Below are positions 35,412 to 43,023 of a stretch of DNA of 64,000 bases, one piece after another (the first letter of the stretch is position 1; the number at the start of each line of letters is the position of its first letter). The position numbers and the translations under genes were made by a program. A model generated the notes under the pieces. It did not search any database. It was not told the origin of the DNA and worked only from the letters and a program-made list of their open reading frames with translations. Source of the stretch: Streptomyces sp. GQFP (GTDB lineage: Bacteria; Actinomycetota; Actinomycetes; Streptomycetales; Streptomycetaceae); the NCBI RefSeq assembly GCF_021545335.1, contig NZ_CP089312.1:806001-870000 (forward strand), given 5' to 3'.

Positions 35412-36578
35412 TCACCGGGTGAACGCCGCCGAGATGATGCGTCCGACAACCTTGTTCATGTCGCGGCCCTTGGCATCCGTGGAGTTGACCGAGTAGACGA
35501 GGGTGCGGCTCAGGTCGCGGGCCGCGAGTACGGCGGTGTTGTATCCGTAGAGGCCGCCGGTCTTGCCCCAGCCCACCGTGCCGTCCCGCAAGGTGAAGCG
35601 CGTCAGGCCGGCGCTGTATGTGGCGGGCTGGTCGCTGCCGTAGAGGGGTATGCCCTGCGGGACCGTGAACATCTCCCGCAGTTGGGCCTCCGGCACCACC
35701 TGGCCGCGGAACAGTGCGTGCAGGAAGCGTTCCAGATCCGCTGTCGTGGAGATGAGGTTGCCCGTGGCCCAGACGTCCGAGACATTCCACTGGGTGACGT
35801 CGCGCAGTTCGGTCGTCCCGTCGGAGTTCTTGACGGCCTGGTAACCGTGGTTGTGCGGGCCGTGGATGCGCGGGTCGGTGCCGGGGAACGAGGTGTGGCG
35901 CAGGCCGAGCGGACCGAGGACGCGCCGGGAGACCTGCTGTTCGTACGAGTCACCGGTCGTCTTCTCGATCAGCAGGCCCAGCAGCGTGTAGTTGACGCCG
36001 ACGTAGTGCTGCTGGGTGCCGGGGGCGAACTCGCGGGGCTTGGCTGCCGAGGCCGCCACCAGCTGCCGTGGGGTGACGGTGTCGAAGCGGTGCTCGTACG
36101 CCTCGGCGAAGGGCTTGTCGTCGTGGGCTTCCTGAAGTCCGCTGGTGTGGTTGAGGAGTTGGCGGACGCTGATGGGCGGGCCGTCGGGCAGCAGGCCCGG
36201 CAGGTAGTCCTGGACGGGCGCGCCGAGGTCGATCCGGTGCTCGGCGGCGAGCTGGAGTACGACGGCCGCCGTGAACACCTTGGTCGTGGAACCGGCACGG
36301 AAGCGGCCCTGCTCCAGCGCCTTGCGCCCGCTGCCGGTCTCGGCGACGCCGTTGGAGCCGCGCCAGCTGCCGTCCGTGCCGGCGACCCGGACGAGGGCCG
36401 CGGTGGCGTCGGCGTCCGGCAGGCCGGCGATCGCCGCCCGCAGCGCCTCGTCGTCGGGGTGTGCAACCGAGGCTGCGAGGGAGGGCGAAGCGGCGAAGAC
36501 CGGTGAGGCGGCGACCGGGCCGGCCGCGATGGCGAGCACGAGTGAGGCGACCAGCGCGGTGCGGGTGCGAACGGTCAT
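35412..36578 (-). CDS. Secreted serine hydrolase (class C beta-lactamase / D-Ala-D-Ala carboxypeptidase family)
   Basis: A 388-residue protein with a Sec signal peptide (TALVASLVLAIAAGPVAASPVFA). The SxxK catalytic motif is AGSTTKVF, the YxN motif is GVNYTLL and the KTG box is GWGKTGGLYGYN, defining the serine beta-lactamase-like superfamily. The likely activity is D-alanyl-D-alanine carboxypeptidase or esterase on the cell exterior. It is convergent with TetR, 14 bp apart, and stands as a single gene. A beta-lactam resistance role is not implied by the sequence alone. Confidence 0.9.
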   Translation of the reverse strand: MTVRTRTALVASLVLAIAAGPVAASPVFAASPSLAASVAHPDDEALRAAIAGLPDADATAALVRVAGTDGSWRGSNGVAETGSGRKALEQGRFRAGSTTKVFTAAVVLQLAAEHRIDLGAPVQDYLPGLLPDGPPISVRQLLNHTSGLQEAHDDKPFAEAYEHRFDTVTPRQLVAASAAKPREFAPGTQQHYVGVNYTLLGLLIEKTTGDSYEQQVSRRVLGPLGLRHTSFPGTDPRIHGPHNHGYQAVKNSDGTTELRDVTQWNVSDVWATGNLISTTADLERFLHALFRGQVVPEAQLREMFTVPQGIPLYGSDQPATYSAGLTRFTLRDGTVGWGKTGGLYGYNTAVLAARDLSRTLVYSVNSTDAKGRDMNKVVGRIISAAFTR

Positions 36579-36773
36579 GGTGAAGCTCCAGGGAGAGGAG
36601 TCGATCTCGCGGTGTACGAGTGACTCCCACCCTGGCGCTCACGCCGTACGGCCGGATCGTCGGCAGGGACTGTGCGTACCCGGGTCATCGCACAGGCCGA
36701 CTCAGTGATCCCTAGGGGTGGGTGTCGGGGTATTCCCCTACGGGAGCACCTGCTGAGCAGCACTCAGCGCCGC

Positions 36774-37520
36774 TCAGCCCACCCGCGCGGACAGCTGGGC
36801 GACCAGCCGGCGGGGCAGGACGCGGCCGAGACCGACCATCGCCTTGTAGCGACTGAACGGCACGCTCACCGCGACGCCCCTGCGGAAGTCCCGGATCGCG
36901 CCGTCGACCAGCTGGTCCGCGTCGAGCCACAGCGCGTCGGGGATCCCCGAGACGTCCATGTCCGACCGCTCGTGGAACTCGGTGCGCACCCAGCCGGGGC
37001 ACAGAGCCATCACATGGGCACCGGTGCCGCTCACCTCTTGGCACGCGCTCTCGCTGAACGTCACCACCCAGGCCTTGGACGCGCTGTAGGTGCCGCGCGG
37101 GAAGAACGCCGCGACCGAGGCGACGTTGATGACGCCACCGCGACCACGCTCCGCCATGCCGGGCAGCGCGGCGCGCGTGAGGCGCAGTACGGCTTCGCAG
37201 TGCACCCGCAGCATCGCGAGTTCCTCGGACAGCTCGGTGTCGAGGAACTCGCCGCGCTGCCCGAACCCGGCGTTGTTGACGACCAGGTCCACATCTCTCG
37301 CGACGCGTCGCTCCGCGGCGGCGAGGCCGGTCTCGGTGTTCAGGTCCGCTGTGAGGACCTCCACCTCGATCCCGTGGGCGGTCCGGTACTTCTCGGCGGC
37401 CTCTTCGAGGCGTGCGGTGTCACGGGCGAGCAGGACGAGATCGAAGCCGTCCGCGGCGAGACGCCGGGCGAACGCCGCTCCGATTCCGGCCGTTGCGCCG
37501 GTGACCAGGGCTGTAGGCAT
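36774..37520 (-). CDS. Short-chain dehydrogenase/reductase
   Basis: A 248-residue classical SDR. The cofactor motif is TGATAGIGAAFARRL, the NNAG motif is present (VVNNAGFGQ), and the catalytic Tyr-x3-Lys is in GTYSASKAW, with Ser in NVASVAAF. It starts at the ATG ending at 37520. A hairpin separates it from the upstream dehydratase operon, so it may have its own promoter. The substrate is not assignable. Confidence 0.88.
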   Translation of the reverse strand: MPTALVTGATAGIGAAFARRLAADGFDLVLLARDTARLEEAAEKYRTAHGIEVEVLTADLNTETGLAAAERRVARDVDLVVNNAGFGQRGEFLDTELSEELAMLRVHCEAVLRLTRAALPGMAERGRGGVINVASVAAFFPRGTYSASKAWVVTFSESACQEVSGTGAHVMALCPGWVRTEFHERSDMDVSGIPDALWLDADQLVDGAIRDFRRGVAVSVPFSRYKAMVGLGRVLPRRLVAQLSARVG

Positions 37521-37545
37521 GACCCGATCCTACTGGCAAGTAACC

Positions 37546-37567
37546 CCTGCTCCCGCCCCGGAGCAGG
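37546..37567 (-). terminator. Hairpin at the end of the aldarate dehydratase operon
   Basis: An 8-bp stem CCTGCTCC/GGAGCAGG with a 6-base loop directly abuts the stop of the dehydratase at 37568 and precedes the SDR gene. It is a probable terminator or attenuator. Confidence 0.6.
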
Positions 37568-38791
37568 TCATCCGCCGGCACTGCCCAGTTCCGTGCTCTC
37601 AGCGGTCCAGGACGCCGTCCGCTCGCTCAGGGACAGACCGAGCCCCGGGCGGTCGGGGATGATCAGCCGGCCGTCGGTGATCTCCAGCCGTTCGTTGAAC
37701 ATCGGCTCCAGCCACTCGAAGTGCTCGACCCAGGCGGTGCGCGGATAGGCGGCGGACAGGTGGGCGTGGATCTCCATCACGAAGTGCGGGGCGAGGGAGA
37801 GGCCCTTGTAGTCGGCCAGCTGCATGATCTGGAGGAACGGGGTGATGCCGCCGACGCGCGGGGCGTCGGGCTGCACGAAGTCCGAGGCGCGGGCCTCGAT
37901 CAGCTGGGCGTGTTCGCCGAAGCTGGTGAGCATCTCGCCGGTGGCGATGGGGGTGTCGAGCGTGGCGGCGAGGTCGGCGTGGCCCTCGGCGTCGTAGGCG
38001 TCGAGGGGTTCCTCGATCCAGGTGAGGTCGAACTCCTCCAGCCGGCGGCCGATACGGATCGCCGTGAGGCGGTCCCACTGCTGGTTGGCGTCGACCATCA
38101 ACGGCACGTCGTCGCCGAGGTGTTCGCGGACGCGGCGCACCCGCTCCAGGTCGACGCGGGCATCGGGTGAGCCGACCTTGAGCTTGATGCCGCCGATACC
38201 GCGGGCGCGGGCGAGGTCCACGTTGTCGAGGACCTCCTCGATGGGCGCGGAGAGGTAGCCGCCGGAGGTGTTGTAGACCGGGACGGAGTCGCGGTGGGCG
38301 CCGAGCAGTTTGGCGAGGGGCAGTCCGGCGCGCCGGGCCTTGAGGTCCCACAGGGCGATGTCGAGGGCGGCGAGGGCCTGGACGGCGACACCGCTGCGGC
38401 CCATGGAGGCGCCGGCCCAGACGAGTTTGGACCACAGCCGGGAGATGTCCGAGGGGTCCTCGCCGATCAACTCGGGCGCGATCTCCTTGGCGTGGGCGTA
38501 CAGGGCGGGACCGCCGGCCCGCTTGGAATAGCCGAAGCCGAGGCCCTCGTGACCGGATTCGGTGGTGATCTCGGCGAAGAGGAAGGCGATCTCGGTGAGC
38601 GGCTTCTGCCGGCCGGTGAGGACCTTGGCGTCCGAGATCGGCGCGTGCAGAGGCAGGTTGACGAGGGAGAGGCGGACACCGGTGATGTGGTCGGTGGTCG
38701 CCTCGCCGGGGGCCTGGGCCCATGGCTTGAACGCCACGGCGTCGGCGGGGGCGAGGGATCGCGCGCCGGATCGCTCACTGGTGGTGGTCAT
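37568..38791 (-). CDS. L-talarate/galactarate dehydratase-like enolase superfamily enzyme
   Basis: A 407-residue mandelate-racemase-type enzyme. The catalytic KxK is in GGIKLKVGSPD; the metal ligands are Asp in LMVDANQQW, Glu in WIEEPLDAYD and Glu in ATGEMLTSF; the histidine base is in LAPHFVMEIHAHL. The C-terminal stretch WVEHFEWLEPMFNERLE closely resembles characterised talarate/galactarate dehydratases, giving 5-keto-4-deoxyglucarate. It overlaps the SnoaL-like gene by four bases and belongs to the IclR-linked operon. m-Galactarate is the most likely substrate, from recalled family resemblance. Confidence 0.87.
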   Translation of the reverse strand: MTTTSERSGARSLAPADAVAFKPWAQAPGEATTDHITGVRLSLVNLPLHAPISDAKVLTGRQKPLTEIAFLFAEITTESGHEGLGFGYSKRAGGPALYAHAKEIAPELIGEDPSDISRLWSKLVWAGASMGRSGVAVQALAALDIALWDLKARRAGLPLAKLLGAHRDSVPVYNTSGGYLSAPIEEVLDNVDLARARGIGGIKLKVGSPDARVDLERVRRVREHLGDDVPLMVDANQQWDRLTAIRIGRRLEEFDLTWIEEPLDAYDAEGHADLAATLDTPIATGEMLTSFGEHAQLIEARASDFVQPDAPRVGGITPFLQIMQLADYKGLSLAPHFVMEIHAHLSAAYPRTAWVEHFEWLEPMFNERLEITDGRLIIPDRPGLGLSLSERTASWTAESTELGSAGG

Positions 38792-39312
38792 ACGGTGGTC
38801 TCCTCGGCGGTGTGCTGCGGGGCGGCGTCCTGGTGCGGGCGCGGGACGGGGCAGGCCAGGTGGTAGCCGCGGCCCTCGTAGTCGAAGCCCTCCAGCTCGA
38901 CATGGTCCCGGCCGTCTCCACGCGAGGCGTAGTAGGCCCGGATCTCGGTGATCAGGCCGGACTCTCCGTCGAACGCGTACCACTCGTCGCCGCGCAGGAA
39001 GCCGTTCAGGGCGGTCTTGTAGTGGGTCCACTCGATGACGGCCTGGTTGGAGGCGGGGTCCGTGATCAGCCGGTCGATGGTCCAGGCGGAGCCGATGGTC
39101 AGGACGAGGCGCCGCCAGTGCTCGGCGATGGTGCGGGCGCCCTTCCACGGCCCCTCGAGTCCCGGCGGGAAGTAGTGGACGGCGTCGGCGGTGAAGCACG
39201 CGGCCATCTTCTCGACGTCCGCCTCGTTGCAGCCGTCGAAGTAGGTGCGGATCGTCCGCTCCATGCGGGCCCGGCGTTCGCCCTCGGGGAGCGCGGCGAA
39301 GGGCGTCGTCAC
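38788..39312 (-). CDS. SnoaL/NTF2-like protein
   Basis: A 174-residue NTF2-fold protein from the GTG ending at 39312, which overlaps the RraA-like stop (GTGA). Recognisable text includes TIRTYFDGCNEADVEKMAACFTAD and YFPPGLEGPWKGARTIAEHW, typical of SnoaL-like polyketide cyclases, ketosteroid-isomerase relatives and hydratases. It is embedded between the aldolase-like and dehydratase genes with overlaps on both sides, so it is probably part of sugar-acid breakdown, perhaps as an isomerase or hydratase. No catalytic role can be proven. Confidence 0.82.
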   Translation of the reverse strand: MTTPFAALPEGERRARMERTIRTYFDGCNEADVEKMAACFTADAVHYFPPGLEGPWKGARTIAEHWRRLVLTIGSAWTIDRLITDPASNQAVIEWTHYKTALNGFLRGDEWYAFDGESGLITEIRAYYASRGDGRDHVELEGFDYEGRGYHLACPVPRPHQDAAPQHTAEETTV

Positions 39313-40076
39313 TGCGCGGTCTCCTTCTGTTCGTTCTGTTGGCCCGCGGCCTTCCAGGCCGCGAACTCCTTCTTGGTCTGCTCGCTCGGCGGGTAGAGCC
39401 CGCCGAGGAGCGGCTCGCCCTGGTGGACGCGGTGGTGCAGCCAGGCCTCCAACTCCTCCTGTTCCCGGCCTTCTTCGGCGATCCGCTCGGCCAGATGGCG
39501 GGGTATGACGATGACGCCGTCGCGGTCCCCCACCAGGACGTCGCCGGGATAGACGGCAACTCCCGCGCAACCGATGGGGACTTGGAGGTCGGCCACATGG
39601 AAGCTGGTCAGCCGGGTGGTGGCGGTGACCGTCCGGGCGTACGTCGGAAGCGGCAGGGCCTTCAGGACGTGGCCGTCGCGGAACGCTCCGTCGGTGACCA
39701 CGGCCGCGGCTCCGCGGTGCAGGGCGCGGGTGACCAGCATGTCGCCGGCGGAGGCGGCGCTGATGTCGGAGCGGCTGTCGATGACCAGCACCTGGCCGTC
39801 GCTCAGCGATTCGACGCCCAGCCACTGCAGGTTGTCCTCCTGGTGCAGGGAGTCGAGGGTGTCGATGTCCTCCCGTGCCGGGATGAAGCGCATGGTGAAC
39901 GCCTCGCCGACGAACCCGTCGAGGCTCTCGTTGAGCGGGCTCACCCCGACCAGGAACTGCTGGCGCAGGCCGAGCGCGAACAGTCGGGTCGCCAGGGTGG
40001 CGGTCGAGATCTGGGAGAGGGTCTCCCGGACGCCCGGGGCGAGTGGCGGGAGCTTGCTGTCGTACGAGGCTGACAT
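39309..40076 (-). CDS. RraA/HMG-aldolase-like protein
   Basis: A 255-residue member of the RraA family (ribonuclease regulator fold), which includes class II 4-hydroxy-4-methyl-2-oxoglutarate aldolases. The key substrate/metal text is VTDGAFRDGHVL (DGxxRD), and VLVGDRDGVIVIPRH is conserved. In an operon with two aldarate dehydratases, a pyruvate-type aldolase cutting 5-keto-4-deoxyglucarate to pyruvate and tartronate semialdehyde is an attractive function. This is inference; no GarL or KdgD homologue is seen here. It follows the glucarate dehydratase gene by 29 bp. Confidence 0.85.
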   Translation of the reverse strand: MSASYDSKLPPLAPGVRETLSQISTATLATRLFALGLRQQFLVGVSPLNESLDGFVGEAFTMRFIPAREDIDTLDSLHQEDNLQWLGVESLSDGQVLVIDSRSDISAASAGDMLVTRALHRGAAAVVTDGAFRDGHVLKALPLPTYARTVTATTRLTSFHVADLQVPIGCAGVAVYPGDVLVGDRDGVIVIPRHLAERIAEEGREQEELEAWLHHRVHQGEPLLGGLYPPSEQTKKEFAAWKAAGQQNEQKETAQ

Positions 40077-40105
40077 GGCGTGACTCCTGTAAGGGGGTGG
40101 GGGGA

Positions 40106-41407
40106 TCAGAACTTGGGCAGCGTCGGGCGTTCGTATCCGGGGTGTACGGCGCGCATCGCGGCGATGTCGTCGCGCTCGCGCATCCCGGGCGTCTGTTGCC
40201 AGCGCTCGTGGAGCCGGGCGAGCATGTCGCGGTCGAGTTCCACGCCGAGACCGGGGGTGTCGGTGACGGCGACGCGTCCCCGGTCGAAGGTGAACGGCTC
40301 GGTGATGACGTCCTCCCCGGTCGCAGCCTGCCAGGGGTAGTGGGTGTCGCAGGCGTACCGCAGGTCGGGGACCGTGGCGGCCACGTGTGTCATGGCGGCG
40401 AGGCTGATGCCGAGGTGGGTGTTGGAGTGCATGGACACGGCTCGCCCGTAGGCCCGGCAGACCGCGGCGAGGTCGCGGGTGGCCAGCAGTCCGCCCCAGA
40501 AGTGGTGGTCGGAGAGGACGACCTGCACGGCGTCGAGGTCGAAGGCGGGCCTGATCTCCTCGACGGCCGTGACGACCATGTTGGTGGCCAGGACCACGCC
40601 GGTACGGCGGCGCAGTTCGGCCATGTCCTCAAGCCGGGCGGTGGGGTCCTCCAGGTATTCGACGACGCCGTCGAGTTCCTCGGCGACCTTGACGGCCGTC
40701 TCCAGCGACCAGGCGCCGTTCGGGTCGAGGCGCAGGGGGTGGTCGGGGAAGGCGGCGGCGAGCGCCTTGACTGCGTCGGCCTCCTCCTCGGCGGGGAAGG
40801 CGCCGCCCTTCAGCTTGAAGGACTGGAAGCCGCCGTACGCGTGGAACCTGCGAGCCTGTTCGACCACGCCGTCGGGGTCGAGGGCCTCGCCCCACGGGTC
40901 CGGCTCCGCACCCGGCTGGGCGGCCCACTTGTAGAAGAGGTAGCCGGAGTACTCCACCCGGTCGCGGACCTTGCCGCCGAGCAACTGGTGCACGGGGACG
41001 CCCAGTTCACGACCGTAGGCGTCGAGGGCGGCGGTTTCGAGGGCGGAGACGACGGAGAGCCGCATCTTCTCGGTGGTGAGCAGTCCCCGGTAGCCGGAGG
41101 CGTCGGGGTTGGCGTCGACGACGCGGCTGCCCGCGGGGTCCTTGCCGGTCTGGAGGATGGCGTTGATCTCGCCGACCGGGCGGCCCTTGAGCCTGGGGGC
41201 GAGTTCGGCGGCGAGCCGGAGATAGGCGCCGTCGCCGTAGGTCTCGCCCAGTCCGACCGTGCCGGTCTCCGTCTCGACCTCGACGATCAGGCGGGGGGCG
41301 TACGGCTGGTGGACGCCGGCGATGTTCAGCAAGGCCGGGTCGGAGATGAGGATGGGGGTGAGGCGAATGTCCGCGATGCGGGGGCCTGCGGGGGCCGCGA
41401 AGGTCAC
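40106..41407 (-). CDS. gudD: Glucarate dehydratase family protein
   Basis: A 433-residue enolase-superfamily glucarate dehydratase. KxK is in FKLKGGAFPAEEEAD; the metal ligands are Asp in LRLDPNGAW, Glu in EYLEDPT and Asn in LATNMVVT; the catalytic histidine is in SMHSNTHLGISLAAMTH. GTG at 41407 is chosen because AGAGGG lies six bases upstream; an ATG at 41428 in frame has no ribosome site and falls in the operator-like zone. It is the first gene of a four-gene operon divergent from IclR. The product is 5-keto-4-deoxyglucarate. Confidence 0.9.
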   Translation of the reverse strand: MTFAAPAGPRIADIRLTPILISDPALLNIAGVHQPYAPRLIVEVETETGTVGLGETYGDGAYLRLAAELAPRLKGRPVGEINAILQTGKDPAGSRVVDANPDASGYRGLLTTEKMRLSVVSALETAALDAYGRELGVPVHQLLGGKVRDRVEYSGYLFYKWAAQPGAEPDPWGEALDPDGVVEQARRFHAYGGFQSFKLKGGAFPAEEEADAVKALAAAFPDHPLRLDPNGAWSLETAVKVAEELDGVVEYLEDPTARLEDMAELRRRTGVVLATNMVVTAVEEIRPAFDLDAVQVVLSDHHFWGGLLATRDLAAVCRAYGRAVSMHSNTHLGISLAAMTHVAATVPDLRYACDTHYPWQAATGEDVITEPFTFDRGRVAVTDTPGLGVELDRDMLARLHERWQQTPGMRERDDIAAMRAVHPGYERPTLPKF

Positions 41408-41442
41408 GGGGAGCCCTCTCTGTCTCATTCAGTAGTTCACTG

Positions 41443-41518
41443 TCCCAATGAATGAACATCATGAATCTAGCAACGGACTTCCGGACCACACAAGAGCCGG
41501 GTAGTCTCATTCATTGGG
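41443..41518. promoter_or_regulatory. IclR operator pair between gudD and iclR
   Basis: CCCAATGAATGA (41445-41456) and its exact reverse complement TCATTCATTGGG (41507-41518) form a 12-bp inverted repeat spanning the divergent promoter region. The same core TCCCAAYGAATG is found before the MFS gene at 44412-44423. A partial copy (TCTCATTCA) is at 41424-41432. They are strong candidates for binding by the adjacent IclR protein. Confidence 0.65.
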
Positions 41519-41569
41519 ATTCGATCGTCGGGATTGATTCCGGACGGGTCAGCGGGAGGCACCTTCACC

Positions 41570-42346
41570 ATGGGGACAGCAATCGAGCGCGGACCGGGCG
41601 CGCTGGACCGCGGCCTCGCGATCCTCGACCACCTCGCGCGGGCGCGCAGCTGTACGACCGCCGAGCTCGCCAAGGAGCTCGGGCTCTCCCGGTCGACGGC
41701 GTACCGCCTGGTCGAGCGGCTCCGCGAGCAGGGCTGGCTGAGCCTCGACCCGGTGAGCGGGCATCTGCGGCTCGGCCCCACCGCCATGCGGCTCGCCAAC
41801 GCCGCCGTCGCCTCCAACAGCCTGCTGGACGCGGCGACTCCCGCCCTGCGCAAGCTGGTCGATCTCACCCAGGAGACGGTGAGCCTCGCCGTACCCAACG
41901 GCCTGTCGATGGTGTTCGTCCACCGCGAGCGCGGACCGCGTCCGGCCGCCGTGACCGCCGAGCTGGGTGCGGCCCGGCCCATGCACATCACCTCCCTGGG
42001 ACGTGCCTATCTCGCGGCACTGCCCGGACCCCGGCTGGAGGAGACCCTGGTGGAGCTGGTCCGCTCCCCCGACTCCCCGGTGAGCGCGGCGACCGTCTCC
42101 GACCTGCACGCGGAGGTGGTGCGTACGCGTGAGCGCGGATACGCCCAGGACATCAGGGAGTTCGACGCGTCGAGTGTGTGCTGCGGTGCGGCCGTCCACG
42201 ACCACACGGGACTCCCGGTGGCCGCGATCAGCGTGGCCGGCGTGGCCGAGCGCATGGCGCCGGCCATCGCCACGTACGGGCCGGTGGTCGCGCGGGTGTG
42301 TGCCGAACTCTCGGCGGCGCTCGGGTACGTCCCGCCGGCGAAGTGA
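41570..42346 (+). CDS. IclR family transcriptional regulator
   Basis: A 258-residue IclR protein starting at ATG 41570, with GGGAGG ten bases upstream. The winged helix-turn-helix is at about residues 12-70 (CTTAELAKELGLSRSTAYRLVERL). The C-terminal effector domain contains GRAYLAALPG and AISVAGVAERM, typical of IclR. It is divergent from the glucarate/galactarate operon and convergent with the FAH-MFS operon, so it sits centrally among its probable targets. The effector is probably an aldarate or its keto-deoxy product (inference). Confidence 0.92.
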   Translation: MGTAIERGPGALDRGLAILDHLARARSCTTAELAKELGLSRSTAYRLVERLREQGWLSLDPVSGHLRLGPTAMRLANAAVASNSLLDAATPALRKLVDLTQETVSLAVPNGLSMVFVHRERGPRPAAVTAELGAARPMHITSLGRAYLAALPGPRLEETLVELVRSPDSPVSAATVSDLHAEVVRTRERGYAQDIREFDASSVCCGAAVHDHTGLPVAAISVAGVAERMAPAIATYGPVVARVCAELSAALGYVPPAK

Positions 42347-42363
42347 CAGCTCGTGGCACCGCA

Positions 42364-43023
42364 CTACGCCTTCGCCACCACGGGGTTGGTGAGCCGGCCG
42401 ATCCCCTCGACCTCCGACACCAGGACGTCACCCGGCTTCAGTGACATCCGAGGTGTACGGAAGTCTCCGCACCCCGACGGCGTGCCGGTGAGGACGACGT
42501 CACCGGGCCGGAGGGTGAAGTACGAGCTGAGGTAGGCGATCAGCTCCGCGACCGTGAAGACCATGTCCTTGGTGGAACCGTCCTGCACAGGTGCCCCGTT
42601 GAGCCAGGTGCGGACGGCGAGCTGCTGCGGGTCGGGCACGTCGGCGGCCGGCACCACCTCCGGCCCCAGCGGACAGAAGGTGTCCAGTCCCTTGCCGCGC
42701 ACCCACTGTCCGTCGGTCTCCTGCAGGTCGCGCGCGGAGATGTCCTGGGCGACGGTGTAGCCGCGGACCACGCCCAGCGCCTCCGCGGCGGGCACATCGC
42801 GGGCGGTTTCGCCGATGACGACCGCGAGTTCCGTCTCCCAGTCGACGCGACTGGTGAGCGCGGTGTCGATGACGATGGCCTCTCCGTCGCCGATGACGCT
42901 GGAGGCGAGTTTGGGGAAGAGGTAGGGGGCGGCCGGGGTCTGCCACCCCATCTCCTTGATGGTGTCGACGTAGTTGAGGCCGATGCCGAAGATCGTGCCG
43001 GGTCGCATCCGTCCGCCCTTCAT
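42364..43023 (-). CDS. Fumarylacetoacetate hydrolase (FAH) family protein
   Basis: A 219-residue FAH-fold protein. The conserved metal ligand region is DWETELAVVIG, with the FAH text GYTVAQDISARDLQ and GDVVLTGTPSGCGDF. Members hydrolyse or dehydrate 2-keto or 2,4-diketo acids. It overlaps the stop of the upstream MFS gene (ATGA) and belongs to the same transporter transcript, so it probably acts on keto acids from the aldarate pathway, for instance as a 2-keto-3-deoxy acid hydrolase, dehydratase or decarboxylase. The specific reaction is not determined. Confidence 0.87.
   Translation of the reverse strand: MKGGRMRPGTIFGIGLNYVDTIKEMGWQTPAAPYLFPKLASSVIGDGEAIVIDTALTSRVDWETELAVVIGETARDVPAAEALGVVRGYTVAQDISARDLQETDGQWVRGKGLDTFCPLGPEVVPAADVPDPQQLAVRTWLNGAPVQDGSTKDMVFTVAELIAYLSSYFTLRPGDVVLTGTPSGCGDFRTPRMSLKPGDVLVSEVEGIGRLTNPVVAKA

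Noticed and set aside
35836..35847. GGTAACCG match inside the serine hydrolase gene
   Set aside because: Lies mid-gene in codons for GYQAV, far from any promoter, so not counted as an operator.
35412..36578. Antibiotic-resistance beta-lactamase
   Set aside because: The motifs define the broad serine hydrolase superfamily, and the sequence does not distinguish a true beta-lactamase from carboxypeptidases or esterases.
39309..39825. Upstream extension of the SnoaL-like frame to 39825
   Set aside because: The extension overlaps the RraA-like gene in another phase and reads as Arg-rich shadow; the GTG at 39312 overlapping the RraA-like stop is the natural start.
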